Of a stretch of DNA of 64,000 nucleotides, positions 23,801 through 35,282 are shown piece after piece. Location of the stretch: positions 5,828,001 to 5,892,000 of the forward strand of contig OZ005702.1 in the NCBI GenBank assembly GCA_963930775.1, given 5' to 3'. Each line of letters opens with the position of its first letter. Position 1 is the first letter of the stretch. The translations under genes and the position numbers were made by a program. The notes under the pieces are model-generated. The model was not told where the DNA came from. It made no database searches and saw nothing but the letters and a program-made list of their open reading frames with translations. This DNA is from Cliona cf. orientalis. Taxonomy: Eukaryota; Porifera; Demospongiae; Clionaida; Clionaidae.

Positions 23801-24592
23801 GTGAATGGAATGCTGACTAATAAGCTAAAAATTCAGTGAACTTATTATTTCATGCCAAAGAAACACTGTAAGTGGAAAGGTAATATTAATTTGCTTGCAC
23901 ATATAATCACACCCACAAATATTTGTCTGGCTGACAGCATTCATGATCACGATTAAACTCTATTTCTCTCCAGTTGGTTACTTCAATGGTGCCCAGTTCT
24001 TCCAAGGTGAGCGGACTCAGCAGAAGAATGCTGCTGGTGGTATGTACATCATCATGGGGTTCCTCTGGCTCATTGGAATACCAGTCCTCATAGTAGCCAT
24101 TGTAATGGTGAGGATTACGCAACATTTAGTTACTGTAATGAGTATTGTTAGCTTAGGATGTGGGTTATGAGCCAGGTTTTAACTTGTACAGACTGTATTT
24201 ACAAAGTAGTGAGTACTGATAGCATGAAGTGTAATACACCGTGTCACTGCCTTTGATTTAATCACACTCTTACCAGCACTACCGAGATTATAGAAAATCG
24301 CCTTGATAGTGCAATGCTTACTTCTTGTTTTTACAAGGAGTAGGGTTTGATATTTGCTACTCTTATGCTAAATTTTGCTCCACCTTATCTCTCTATTTAT
24401 CCCCCCTCCCCCCTTTTTTCTTCAAAATAACTTGATTTGTCCTAGATCCGTCAGTACTACCGTTCATCTGGCCACACCATCAACAGTGCCATGGAGGAAG
24501 GGGTGAGTGGAGCAGCCAAGAACAAGTATGTGCGTGGAGCGGTCAAGTCTAGCGTCAAGGCTGGGGTATCAACAGCTTATGACAGCAAGTAA
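20868..24592 (+). CDS. SCAMP (secretory carrier membrane protein) copy 2, mostly intact
   Basis: Candidate exons with canonical splice sites are 20868-20966 (DDYNPFADEG, the NPF EH-domain-binding motif), 21701-21821 (Pro-rich, IMQPDQDLPPAY), 22190-22237 (ends LRKREE), 22436-22637 (PNNFPPFPKFCPAPF then the first span), 22764-22923, 23061-23162, 23974-24107 (remaining spans) and 24446-24592 (cytosolic tail ending AAYDSK-like, stop). This order is that of animal SCAMPs: NPF repeats, coiled region, four transmembrane helices, tail. Relative to copy 1 the second exon has lost 31 bp, which shifts its frame, and its phase does not join cleanly to the first listed exon. A missing exon or a lesion is possible. 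From 22190 onward I see no stop. Confidence 0.8.
23195..23926. mobile_element. unclassified insertion in a SCAMP copy 2 intron (about 730 bp)
   Basis: In copy 1 the intron reads directly from AAAAATTC..CCC to CTGGCTGACAG. Copy 2 has about 730 extra bases between the same points, including poly-G and poly-C runs near 23281-23330. I find no clear terminal repeats or coding region, so the class is unknown. Confidence 0.5.
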
Positions 24593-25129
24593 CTCTCCTA
24601 TTGTTGGTCTAGTGTGCTTACTCTATTTCTGGTGTTTTATTTTGAAGCTGTCTACATAAATAAAGAGATAATTCCTTTAGAGTGTTTAATTTTTTATTCC
24701 ACCTTGTTATTTGTACTGATGCATGCATGTCTGGTGTTGAAAGAAAAGGAATATCTTGTGTGTTCATTCTTATATCCATGCTTTTAAATTTAAATGTCCA
24801 TATGAAACACGAGACAGTCAATTCCTAAAGAGGACGCCTTAAAATTAATCAGTGCTAGCCCTCTTATGTATTTGACTGCTGTAGCATGAATACTTCCCTA
24901 TATTATTGTTATTGTGATCGAAAACTCAGTGACTGAACTAGGCACCCAGATTCGGTGCATCCGGATCCGAATGATGGATATTTCGGAATGGATCGAGCTA
25001 GGAATGTATGCACTGTCACACGTGATCTATAATATTCTCTATGAGCACTTGAGCTAGCTCATCTCTTTCGAGTGAAAAAGAACTCTCCTATTCGAAGATC
25101 AACTCTCGCTGCCTGGTCCACCGCTAAAG
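24593..25129. other. spacer and 5' leader of NLR copy 3
   Basis: It aligns with 7720-8168 plus 8820-8910, without the 642 bp MITE of copy 1. The leader block TCTTTCGAGTGAAAAA is at about 25065. No gene is seen. Confidence 0.5.
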
Positions 25130-25445
25130 ATGGCGTCTATAAATCAATCGCCTGAAGTCAAGTCGATCTTAAAACAAACTCACGATCTCACAACAGCGTT
25201 GTCCAATGATTCACTGGGCGTGGCAGGGAGACTGCTCAGCAAAGAACTGATTTGCAGACAAGTCTACTCGAAAATGTTGATAGGTTCTTATACTCCAACA
25301 GAGAAAGCGGCCATTCTGGTCGAAGCGGTGGGAAACACGGTCGAAATAGCTCCAGTCAAGTTTCAGTGCTTTCTCGAGATCCTTTCAAATTCAGAGGTGG
25401 TCTGTGCCAAAGAGGTGGTGGAGAGACTGCGCTCTACCTACCAAA
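25130..25445 (+). CDS. first exon of NLR copy 3: CARD-like death-fold domain
   Basis: It begins MASINQSPEVKSIL and parallels the copy 2 exon throughout (LLSKELIC, EKAAILVEAV, FQCFLEILS, ending LRSTYQ). It is two codons longer because of small in-frame differences. The donor CAA A|GTGAGT is phase 1 and matches the large exon at 38690. Between them lies a 13.2 kb intron filled with nested transposons. Whether the exons are still joined in mature mRNA cannot be told from sequence. Confidence 0.75.
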
Positions 25446-26187
25446 GTGAGTCACTGAGTTCACTGGTACATGTCAGAGCAGATGGGTAGATAACATCAAA
25501 GAGTGGGAGTGAATAGGAGCATGAATTTGGTACGCTGAAAGTTAGTGCTCAGACCCCCTCCTCCTCCCTCCCCCTATTCTTAATGCCACACTTGGAAATA
25601 AATAACATGGTAAACTATTATTACCCCGCACGTGCATGTGCAGCAAGGGATGAAGCAATTGGTTTGTGTGTTAAGTATTATTATTGTCAGCATGAAAATC
25701 GCCAGATTTTGAGATTCAGAGCAATTCATGACAAATCTGTTGAAATCATCAAAAAATTTGCAACATTATATGCTTCGAATCGTTTGATAAGTCGCGCGAG
25801 TGTCATAAACACTGCATTGGCCACGCCTATCGACCGCACCCCCTTATGCTTTCTGCTCATGCACACAACCCAGAAGAGGTTGGCCACACATCATGATACG
25901 TCATGTGCATGTGACTAAAATTAGCGTTCGTGCATAATTTGTGATATAGTACTGTTTCGATCGCCGATTTAGTCAAAGACGACTTTCTTGGCCTGACAGT
26001 CTACACTAAGACCACCCGTTTAACCCTCTCGCGGGCAACGTCGCAATTTTGCACCACGCGTTGCTTCATTGAATGGGCGGGGGCGCAATTCTGCACCAGC
26101 TGCTATAGTGGCGGCTGCTTAGCGCGAACGGCTCCACGATCGATTGCAAAGCAGTAGCGTCTATAAAGGCTAACTACTATCTGAACG

Positions 26188-28359
26188 ATGGCCCGCTCAA
26201 TGAACCGGCTGACACACACCTACTTGCCGTCTGACCCCGACTTCATTCTCGAGTACATGGCTGGACTGGCGTCCGATGATAGCGACGATGATTTTGATGG
26301 TTATTTACTATCGGATGACGAACCAGAAGGTAAGCTGTAGTATATTATTTACATTATAATCTTCATGAAAATGTAGTAAGAACATTACATAAATGCTAGC
26401 TACACTATAAGCCCTTGATAAGGCTACATAAATGCTAAACTATAAGGCATGGCTATAAATGCTGAACTACCTATGATATAAACTACACACCAGAACCAAG
26501 CAGCTCCAGCAGCAGCTCCTCCCCCTCTGGACACTCCTCTCCTAATCATCCATCCAGTGACTCTTCCTGTATGGACACCTCCCACAGCCTGTCCGGTAGC
26601 TCTTCCTCCTCTTCTCATGGTTCCATGTCCAGCAGCTCATCCTCCACTCACCGCTCCTCCAATGGCTTGTTCTCGTCTCATGGCTCCCCTGCAACTGATG
26701 ATAGTGGTACTACCTCAACTCCCAGAAGTGGCCCAACCCCATTCACAGGCAGTCCTGGTGTGGCAACTCACATGACGAACACGATGTCCCCAGTTGATTG
26801 CTTTCTCCAGCTGTTCGACGAGAATATCCTGGAGCATATTCATAAAGAAAGTCTTCGCTACCTTGAGCAATACATAGAGGACAACAAGGAGTACCTGGAT
26901 CAACATCCAAAGGCACGCGTCCACGAGCTCTCACGACATCCCATCACTCCGGAGGATATAAAGGCATTCATAGCAATTCTTATCGGCATGGGTTTGTGTG
27001 GATTTCCTTCAATCAGGTAAGTCACTATCAAAAATACAATAAAAATAAATGTTTGCCATGCCATGCTATCATACGAATAATATTATACAGGAGCTATTGG
27101 AGTAACAGCTGGCCTTACCAGAACAACAATTTCCGTGACATCATGTCAAGTCACCGATTTGAATTGCTGCTGAAGTTCTTGCACCTCAACGACTCGAAGA
27201 AACAGCCAGCACGAGGGCAACCTGGGTACGACAAATTGTACAAAGTACGTCCTTTGCTTGATGCAGTGGTTAAGAATTTTCAGGCCAACTACACACCATC
27301 CGAGAACCTATCAATTGACGAGAGCATGATAGGTTTCAAAGGGAGGCTTGCTTTCCTGCAGTACATGCCAAAGAAGCCACAAAAGTGGGGGATGAAGGCC
27401 TGGGTACTTGCGGATGCTGCTAATGGGTATGTTTGGAATTGGAAGCTGTATACTGGTAAAGAAGAAAACATACCTACTTCTGATCTCGGACTGGCACACC
27501 GGGTGGTGCTGGATTTGCTGGACGATGCTAGGCTGAAGAACAAGGGCTACCGTGTCTTCGTAGACAACTTCTACAGCAGTCCAGCCCTCTTTCAGGATCT
27601 GCTAGAGGAGGGGTTCGAGGCCTGCGGCACGCTGAGGTCTAACAGGAAGGGAATTCCAGAGGATGTGAAGACCGCAAAACTGAGAAAAGGGGAGAGCCAC
27701 TTCAGCAAGAATGATTCCTTGCTCTTTATGTAGTGGAAAGATAAGAGGGACGTACTGATGTTGAGCACCTTTCATGATGACACGTTCATTGAGAAGCGGC
27801 GGCGCACACGCTTGGCCACAGATGGAGTAGAGGTGATAGAAAAGCCTGCAGTTGTGGAAGCATACAACCAGAACATGGGAGGTGTGGACAAAGGTAAGTA
27901 CCCTAATAAAATTACATATTTCAACTTACCACATGTTTATCTTTAGCTGATCAGATGATCCTATATTATGGATTTGCACACCGCTCCATCAAGTGGTGGA
28001 AGCGTGTGTTTTTCCATATTCTTGACACGGCCATCGTCAACGCTCACATCCTCTACAACGCAATGTCAGATGTAAAGCTCACTCAGCTTGAATTTCGACG
28101 GGCAGTTGCGGAGGGTTTGCTAGGAGAGTACGAGACAACTCAAGTCCGTTGTCGCGCACAAGATCCTAACCTTCCACTCCGACTGAGAGGAAGACCATTT
28201 CCGGAGCCTGTACCAGATGGTCGTCCAGACTGTCACGTCTGCAGTGACAGGAGAGCAGGTCACAGACATCAGACACAATACCGCTGTAAAGTGTGTAAAA
28301 CTCCCCTTTGCCTTTATCCGTGCTTTGAGAAGTATCACACTCTCCTCAACTACAAGTAG
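26188..28359 (+). pseudogene. piggyBac transposase, four exons, one internal stop codon
   Basis: It catalyses DNA cut-and-paste transposition at TTAA. The exons are 26188-26329, 26494-27016, 27091-27893 and 27947-28359, all joining in frame with GT-AG introns. An acidic and Ser-rich N-terminus precedes the core, which carries the three catalytic Asp: NLSIDESMIGFKGR, VFVDNFYSSP and NMGGVDKADQ. The C-terminal Cys-rich domain (CHVC, CKVC, CLYPCFEKYH) is complete. A single TAG at 27731-27733, between SLLFM and WKDKRDV, interrupts an otherwise intact frame. Without readthrough this copy cannot make full-length enzyme. Confidence 0.92.
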
Positions 28360-28679
28360 TATAGACGTTATCTCCTGACATCATAATCCTAATCATGAGA
28401 TTGTCAAGATATCATTCACTCATATTATTATTATGCATGTAGTCACATTTACATGTATGGTTGATTTCAAGCCTATCTCCTCACAGATGACGATGGCTAG
28501 ATACAAAACTAGGTATTGTCATTCTCACCTTGCACCTGAAACATTGCACATAGCCATCACCATCTGTTTACTGACCAACGTGATGGGGAGAGAGAATCCA
28601 CCCGATAAGATGGCTTCGAGCAATAAGAATGCCACACTTCAATTTTATGACCAGGAGCCTTCCCCTACACTTGTTGATC

Positions 28680-28855
28680 TGACCACTCCCACCACACAGC
28701 ACTGGATAATACATCCAGCGCTGTGTGGTGGGAGTGATCAGGGCAACAAGAGTAGCCCTAGGGCCCCACCCCCTCCCCTACTATTGTTGATCTGATCACT
28801 CCCACCACACAGTGCTGGATACAATTCATCCAGCACTGTGTGGCAGGAGTGATCA
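28680..28855. repeat. two tandem foldbacks inside piggyBac
   Basis: Two near-identical perfect or near-perfect hairpins lie at 28680-28740 and 28793-28855. Each has arms of about 27 bp built on TGATCACTCCCACCACACAG and a loop of 5 to 7 bases. They are tandem copies with a period of about 113 bp, followed by a poly-C run near 28884. They could be subterminal structure or a small foldback element. Confidence 0.7.
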
Positions 28856-29498
28856 GGTCAACAAGAGTAGCCCTCCCTCTCCCCCCCCCCCCCCCCACCC
28901 CCTAGCTTAGTAAATATTCATATGAATGAATGAGACTAGAGTACATGAACCAGCTATAAACCTCACAGCAACCAACTGCTGTTTACATGCATATCCTTCC
29001 AGCTATAAATAACTGCCAACTTCATTATTTTCCCATAGTTGATTCTTGGGTTATACAACCTTTCTTTAGTAGAGTTTAGCTACTCTTACCTTTTCAACCT
29101 GCCGTTCTTATCTCCTAGCCATGCCATCGCTCCAGAAAGCCAACGGACACGCTCGCGATCGAAGAGTATAGTTGAACAACGGTCTACAGAACGAGAACCG
29201 TTTGAATTTATGGCCGATTTTATACTCAAGGCTTACCTTGTCAACCCTTCTCTCTCTGTGTGAAGTTTCAAATCTTCAGGACAACGTATCTTCGACGTGG
29301 ATAGCCAGAAACGTCAGCGAGTCACGCGCTTAGTTGGGCGGAGCCCAACCTTCGCGGGGAGAGGGGGAAGGTTGGGAATCACGCGTATACCCGGATTTGT
29401 TCCAACTGCAGAAAAATTGCAGTCCAATCAGATTGCAGGATTCAAGTGGCTCAAGTGGCTGTTAACCGCGAGCTTAGCGAGAAGCGTGAATCGGCTGG

Positions 29499-30853
29499 TT
29501 GGTGATGTTCACGGCGAACGCAGTTCGGGAAGCGGCTGTTGCTGCCAGTAGGACGATGGGCTACGAAGGGATGAAGTCAGAGCAGCTGCAGATCGTGGAA
29601 TCCTTCGTGACTGGCCATGACGTGTTTGGAGTGCTTCCAACGGGATACGGGAAGAGTCTGTGCTATGCCTGTCTACCAGCGGTGTTTGATTGCTTGCTTC
29701 AAAAACCTACCGGATTCAGTATCGTGCTAGTTGTCTCCCCACTTGTAGCCCTCATGAAAGACCAGGTAACAAATGTCAGCCTTGTGTGATGTTGGAATAC
29801 TTCATAAAACCAATCTACATGTATGTACAGGTGGCTAGTTATTCTGCTAAAGGGCACAGAGCCGCCAAGGTCACAGGAGACAGCAACAAATCCCTGAGGA
29901 GAGCGGTGCAAGAGGGTGAATACCAGTTGGTGTACATCACTCCTGAGCTGTTGGTCACTGTTGGCGTGTGGAGAAAGATGCTGGTTGGAGAAGTTTACAG
30001 TGAACGGTTGAGGGCTTTTGTTATAGACGAAGCACATACTGTGAAGAAATGGTGAGCATTAATTAAAGTTTATAGAGGTGGATAGACCAAGTATTGCTGT
30101 CTAATGCAGGGTGAGAGTTTTCGTGCCATCATGGAGAGGTTAGGAGAAGTAAGAAGCTTGCTGCCGCAACATGTGAATATACTAGCCTTGACTGCCACAG
30201 CTACCAAGGAAGTTCGCATAAAAGTTGGAAATACCTTAGGCATGGTGAGACCTGTTGTAGTTGCTCTCTCTCCTTGCAAGAAGAACCTGTGTTACAGCGT
30301 TGTGGCATTTACGACCGTCAGTGAGACGTTCAAACCGTTGCTCGACCGACTGAAGAAGGACAGGAAAACTTGTCCAAGAACAATAGTTTACTGTCAATCG
30401 TTCAACACGTGTGCGGACATTTACCTTTATCTAGCTCATGGTTTGGGTTTTCAACTTACTGAGCCGATGGATGCTCCGAACGTTCCAAGGTTTCGACTTG
30501 TTGACATGTTCACAAGCGTTACAGACCAACACCATAAAGAGGAAATTATTTCCTTGTTCACTAAGCCGAGTCAATTAAGGGTAGTCATTGCAACCATTGC
30601 CTTTGGACTAGGACTTGATTGTCCCGATGTACGGCAAATCGTCCATGTTGGGTTGCCAGAGGACATTGAGTCCTACATCCAAGAAACTGGACGTGCAGGG
30701 AGAGATGGGAGGCCAGCGCTAGCAACTCTGCTGAAAGCAAGGACTTATCACCTCTGTGAGAAAAGCATGAAAGAGTATGCAGCAAACACTACGGTGTGTA
30801 GAAGAGATGTTCTTTTCCAGTCTATGGAGAAATACACACGAGCATTTAGGTAG
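29499..30853 (+). CDS. RecQ-like DEAH helicase of the 5.9 kb transposon
   Basis: The exons are about 29499-29765, 29831-30051 and 30110-30853. Superfamily 2 motifs are present in order: I LPTGYGKS, Ia SPLVALMKDQ, II DEAH, III ALTATAT, a V-like motif near IAFGLGLDCPDVRQ and VI QETGRAGRDG. At about 415 residues it is a bare helicase core without RQC or HRDC domains. RecQ enzymes unwind DNA 3' to 5', and in a transposon it may process ends or forks. At the second intron, GT-AG splicing leaves the frame off by one: the exon ends AAATG before GTGAGC, where AAATGG would be expected. A one-base loss in a G run, real or a read error, would explain this. The start codon (29499 or 29505) is uncertain. 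Confidence 0.85.
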
Positions 30854-31039
30854 TAGCTGTATGTACTGTGACATTTGTGCTCATTCATGTAATTGTGAAT
30901 GTTGTCATGAAAATTTGGCTTCCTTTGTTACTTTGTAAAGTTAATCAATACTACTACCTCTGGAGTCATTCAAGTTTGTTCAGTTTTACATGCACGTTTA
31001 TGTGTTGATAATTATTATTAAATTTTAAATGTGTTGAAG

Positions 31040-34000
31040 TTACTGACCATTAGCACGACAAGTGTGGTCAAAGGTATGAATGAAGAGAATTACAATTATC
31101 CTGATGACTAATGTCATTATGAAGTTATTATGACAGTGTAACACATAGAGTTTAAGTCGTTGTGTCATCCAATCAAGCAGGTCTTTTCGGGGTACGGACT
31201 GCAGCAAGTCCTTGCCCTTAGGAAAGTGTTGGTGCCTTCTACCCTCTTGAATGGAAAATGCTTGTGAACTGACCAACTCCTCCACGGCAATGGCGATGTC
31301 CTTTGTCGCACGGGGCTTTTTGTACTTGCTAGACCCAAAATTAAGAGATATTTCACAATCAAATTGGTCCAACACATGCGACAGGGTACCAATGCATCGA
31401 CCGACTCTTGCAATTGCCCCCACAGTTTTGTTAGAACTGAGGTTCTTGATCGCATCCTTCGCCAGGCGATTCAGGTGTTCCATGTGAAGGTCAAGTGGTA
31501 TGTTTCTCCCCGGCCGACCATGCACATTGACAAAGCGACTCCACATCAACTGATTGGAGAGTCTTGGTGATAGGGCGTACAAATGCTGGTAAAGCAAGTT
31601 GAAGGACTCACATGCATAGTTGGTGCACTGAGCTGCACGAAATACTGGCATAAAATATCGCCAGCATCGGACAACACGCTCCCCATCACCCTCTCTTATA
31701 GCATCGGCAAACTCCATATAGAGACATCCAATTCTTAAAAGCTGAATGGAGTAGCTCGATACACCATCATCTGCTGAGTGAACGTAGCTGGTCGATGTCA
31801 ACATTGTGCCAAAGCTAAGTGAGATGAACTTGTCAAACACCTGCATACACAGCTCCTCCATAATCACCTTCCTCTCTTCCTTCTCTTTCATCCACACTTG
31901 ATCAGCATCTTTTAGCACTGAATCATCTGGAGTATCATTAGTGGACTCTAATTTGAACGTGGCCATAGCAGCTGCAACGACGTGACTTGAAATCACTGTA
32001 TCAAGGAAGTCTTCGCACGCGTTGAAGTCCTTCTTTGGCACGTTTGGGACATTGCTGCGATGAATCCGATTTCTGAGCTGGTATAGTGTGCCACGATCTC
32101 CAGCAGAACGCAGAGAGTAGAAATACTTCCAAATGATCTACAAAGAAGAATAACGGAAACTTATATTGAACCGGGTTTTTAAGGCAGTACAGCAATATTT
32201 TCAATACAGTAGCCGATCTAATTAACGCGCCTCGCTAATAGATGCGCCACCTAGGCCTAAAGTGCAATTTTTACGTTCTATTTAAATGCACCCACCCACA
32301 CGTCTCTATACTTTCGTGTACAAATTTTGTGCGCAAACGCTAATTTCCACGCTCTAATAGCGCGCCACCCAGCACTTGTAATTAGGCTCGTTAATTAGAA
32401 CGTGTACGGTACCTATTGTTCTTACCCCAAGTAGTGCTTGCTTGGTATGCCAGTCAGTTGCAGTTGGTATAGGCCTTCAAACCTGCTTGTAGGTGAGTCA
32501 GAATTGCACTTTGCCTTTTTAGCACCTCGAGCTCTTGCCGCTGTGAGTTGATCACCAGCGACAATAATTGGGAAAGATCTGGCTTTGTAAAACTCGACAT
32601 TTTCATCCAGGCTTGGCACATAAACCTCCTCTGAAGACTCAACGATTGGTATGTACTGGTGCATATGTGCCATGATGTCCACCATCTCATCATTCTTCGT
32701 TTCGTTTTTTGGTATAATTCCCAATGGCACCTAATGGTAGATTGCACACCTCATCAAATGTAAAAACAACAACATTAACAGCTCACCACATCTGACTTCA
32801 TCGACATCTCCTTGTAATATGCGTGCTCTATATGCCACTCCACTACACCATCGAAGGCCACCTTGAAAAAACCCAAGTTGTTGTATAGGATCCGTGAAAT
32901 AAGGACGCATATGTTTCTCCGTATAGCCACGTCATCCTCAGTAGATGGAAGTAGCGATAATGCCAGCTGCAGTTGATCAGCTCCATCACACACAATAGTC
33001 TTTTCTCCTAGGTCACCAAAATCAATTCTATCCTTCACAGCGTAGAAGTGGAAGTAGTGTAGTGATGTGGCAGTGGCATTACTATCGGTACGGATATAGC
33101 GACGCCGGATGATCTTGTCAATGTTGTCTCCACACAAGGTGTAAATAGGCACTATAACAGAGTGAACAATACTATGATAACACCAGGGCATTGTTACCTT
33201 GCTCCAATTGTTTCACTAAGGTATTACAAGAATGTACCTAGATCATCATCAACTGAATGTGGTGGAGATGCTTTTTGCTGAGAACTGTCATGTGTTTGTA
33301 GGATGAGAGACGATGATTGAGGGAGTTGTGAAGTCTCCGCACCGTCAGCATCTGTGTGTTATTACAATGATTACATGACAATGTACATGTAATTAACACT
33401 CATTATGCTATAATTATCATTCCCCTACTTTGAGACCGTCTAGTACATGATAAATCCTTACCACATGATTGGAAATCGTCACCATCGTCAACATGGCTGT
33501 CCTCTTCTTCATCACCAGAGCCATCACTGTCCATGCTGCTGTCACTAGACGAGTAGTATTCATCATCTGAGGTGAGCGGTGAGAAACTACGAAAAGAAGC
33601 ATCTGAATCGGAATCATCAGAGTCATCACTGGAGCTGAGGTCTTCAAAATCATCCATTTCCTCCGGCAAAAGCGGGGTTGACTCTTCAGTGCCGCAAGGA
33701 TGTCCCTGTATGTCACGTAAAATGGATAGTGACAAAACAACCTGTCTAAGAGTGACAAGTAAAACGATCTCAGATGAGTTGTCGACCATGGACTTAGCAA
33801 TGCTATATCCTCACAAAGTAACATGTACGCATGGAGTTAATAACTTTTGTTGTCGCCCATCGTACTGGAGCTATAAACCTACACAAGTTTCAGAAGTCTG
33901 GAGCAAATTCAGCAGGCCATCTCTCCACTTCTTTGCTTTTTCATCAAATGTAGACCCAACCTTGTTTAGAAGACGGATCAAACTTGGGTGAGACACCGTC

Positions 34001-35015
34001 AAATTTTGCTTTTGAAGACGAGTATAGGTCTGCAACATAATTAATAGTCATTTTCATGATAATCTAAATCAATGCTGTGTTATTCACAGACACTGTTAGG
34101 CACACAAACGTACCTGCTTGGATGAATGACCTCCATAGAGAAGTAGGGAGATGATTTTCTGGATGAGATTCATTCTTGGATCGCGGTTTCGCAGAAGAAG
34201 AGCCACGCAGACACACATCACAACATTGAAGTTGGTACTGCTCACTCTTATCTTACAAGTAGCTTGGAGAATACTCTTTAGCACTGGTGCAAACTTAGAG
34301 ATCTCACAGTTGAAACTCTCCCAGGAGAAGGTCTTAATACACTGGGGATCATCACGTTTGAGAATGGAATTTGCGCTGTGCGAACAGAACTTCTTTATCT
34401 CGGCATGTACCATCTTTCCCACTAACTTCAGAATGTGCTTTTGAACAGCGCGATCCTTCATACACTCAGCTGCTATGGCTGTCTTGCTCCTGCGTGCAAC
34501 AGCTTTGCCTAGATGTTTACGTTGAGGAGTTAAAAGAAACATCCTCGGCCTCTTATATCCAACACGCACCTAGGAATAAAAAATGGGTAATGTACACTTT
34601 ACAACACAACAAGCGTGATTCATACCGATACTAATGGTGAATTTCTGCTTTCTCCAGACTGAGAGGGCAAACCAGCAGCGTCCCTCTTCTCCACCCTTGG
34701 CCTCTTTCTTCGCTCCTGCTGGGTTTCTTGGCTAAGTTGGCTTTCAATAGCTCTAGCAATATTGTCATGCAGGGTCTTGTGGAGCTTGGAGAACCTCTCA
34801 TAGCCCGAAAAGCACTTTCTGCACATTTTCCCTGGGACTTCTCGACCAGCAAGCAGGGTGTCGGCACATAGCCTGTCGTCATCGTCTTGCACATTTTCAA
34901 ATACTGCCTTCCAAGCATCGACTACTCCTTCTGCCGGCGGACCTTGAAGCGCTCTCCTATCTGCAGCACGTTGCGCTAAGTCTTTGCCGCACCCCAAGCA
35001 CAACAAAGCCGACAT
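31040..35015 (-). CDS. DUF6589-family protein, candidate transposase of the 5.9 kb element
   Basis: Eight exons read leftward: 35015-34626 (N-terminal CxxC...CxxC zinc-finger-like region), 34569-34114, 34029-33883 (LLLYGGHSSKQ|TYTRLQKQNL across the junction), 33705-33462 (acidic), 33351-33238, 33151-32787 (GDNIDKIIRRRYIR and SLHYFHFYAVKDR), 32730-32426 (VAGDQLTAARARGAKKAK) and 32137-31040 (NYACESFNLLYQH). The protein is about 1,040 residues. The GDNxD, GDQLT and CESFN blocks are the conserved acidic positions I recognise from DUF6589 proteins, which recur in many invertebrate and fungal genomes. They could be the D-D-E set of an RNase H-fold transposase, which is inference. Six introns keep frame. 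The last is off by one, again at a G run beside the donor. Confidence 0.75.
32207..32409. mobile_element. TA-flanked MITE (203 bp) in an intron of the DUF6589 gene
   Basis: It is flanked by TA (32205-32206 and 32410-32411). The termini are CAGTAGCCGATCTAATTAAC at the left and CCGTACACGTTCTAATTAAC at the right when reverse-complemented. It lies between exons 7 and 8 of the DUF6589 gene and is the innermost level of the nested stack. Confidence 0.65.
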
Positions 35016-35282
35016 TTTGTAGCCACGAGGTCAGAGAAGAGTTATTTCACACCCCTAGCTGCACGTTGTAAGTACTGGGCGGAGCCTCAGCTGAGCCTCG
35101 CGGTTTCTCACCTACTTGAGATTACAAGTTACATAAGTGGCAGTGGAACAAATCCGGGTATACGCGTGATTCCCAACCTTCCCCCTCTCCCCGCGAAGGT
35201 TGGGCTCCGCCCAACTATCACGCGCTATGGTCGCCTTGCCCACCGGGTAAAAACGCAATAATTATCGCTGCCCGCGAAAGGG

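Larger units (their letters stand above)
29331..35217. mobile_element. RecQ/DUF6589 DNA transposon with 74 bp TIRs and 9 bp target duplication
   Basis: Identical 74 bp inverted termini lie at 29331-29404 and 35144-35217, starting TAGTTGGGCGGAGCCC. The 9 bp duplication TCACGCGCT is at 29322-29330 and 35218-35226. Each terminus is itself self-complementary (TTGGGC/GCCCAA, then CCCAACCTT/AAGGTTGGG). Two convergent genes fill the element: a RecQ-like helicase from the left and an eight-exon DUF6589 protein from the right. Perfect termini imply recent movement. No known transposase family is recognisable inside, so its superfamily is open. Mutator has 9 bp duplications, but I see no MULE motifs. 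Confidence 0.88.
26024..35282 (+). mobile_element. piggyBac DNA transposon (9.26 kb including a nested element)
   Basis: Both ends abut TTAA (26020-26023 and 35283-35286), the piggyBac target site. The termini are CCCTCTCGCGGGCA at the left and CCCTTTCGCGGGCA at the right when reverse-complemented. Near the left end the motif CGCAATTYTGCACCA occurs twice (about 26042 and 26083). The transposase gene is in the left third. The RecQ/DUF6589 element is inserted between it and the right end. Confidence 0.93.

Noticed and set aside
25446-25996. Search for a bipartite nuclear-signal exon in NLR copy 3 and the ORF at 25583-25918.
   Set aside because: No KKRPREQ-like exon was found in the copy 3 intron, and the ORF shows no domain or splice context.
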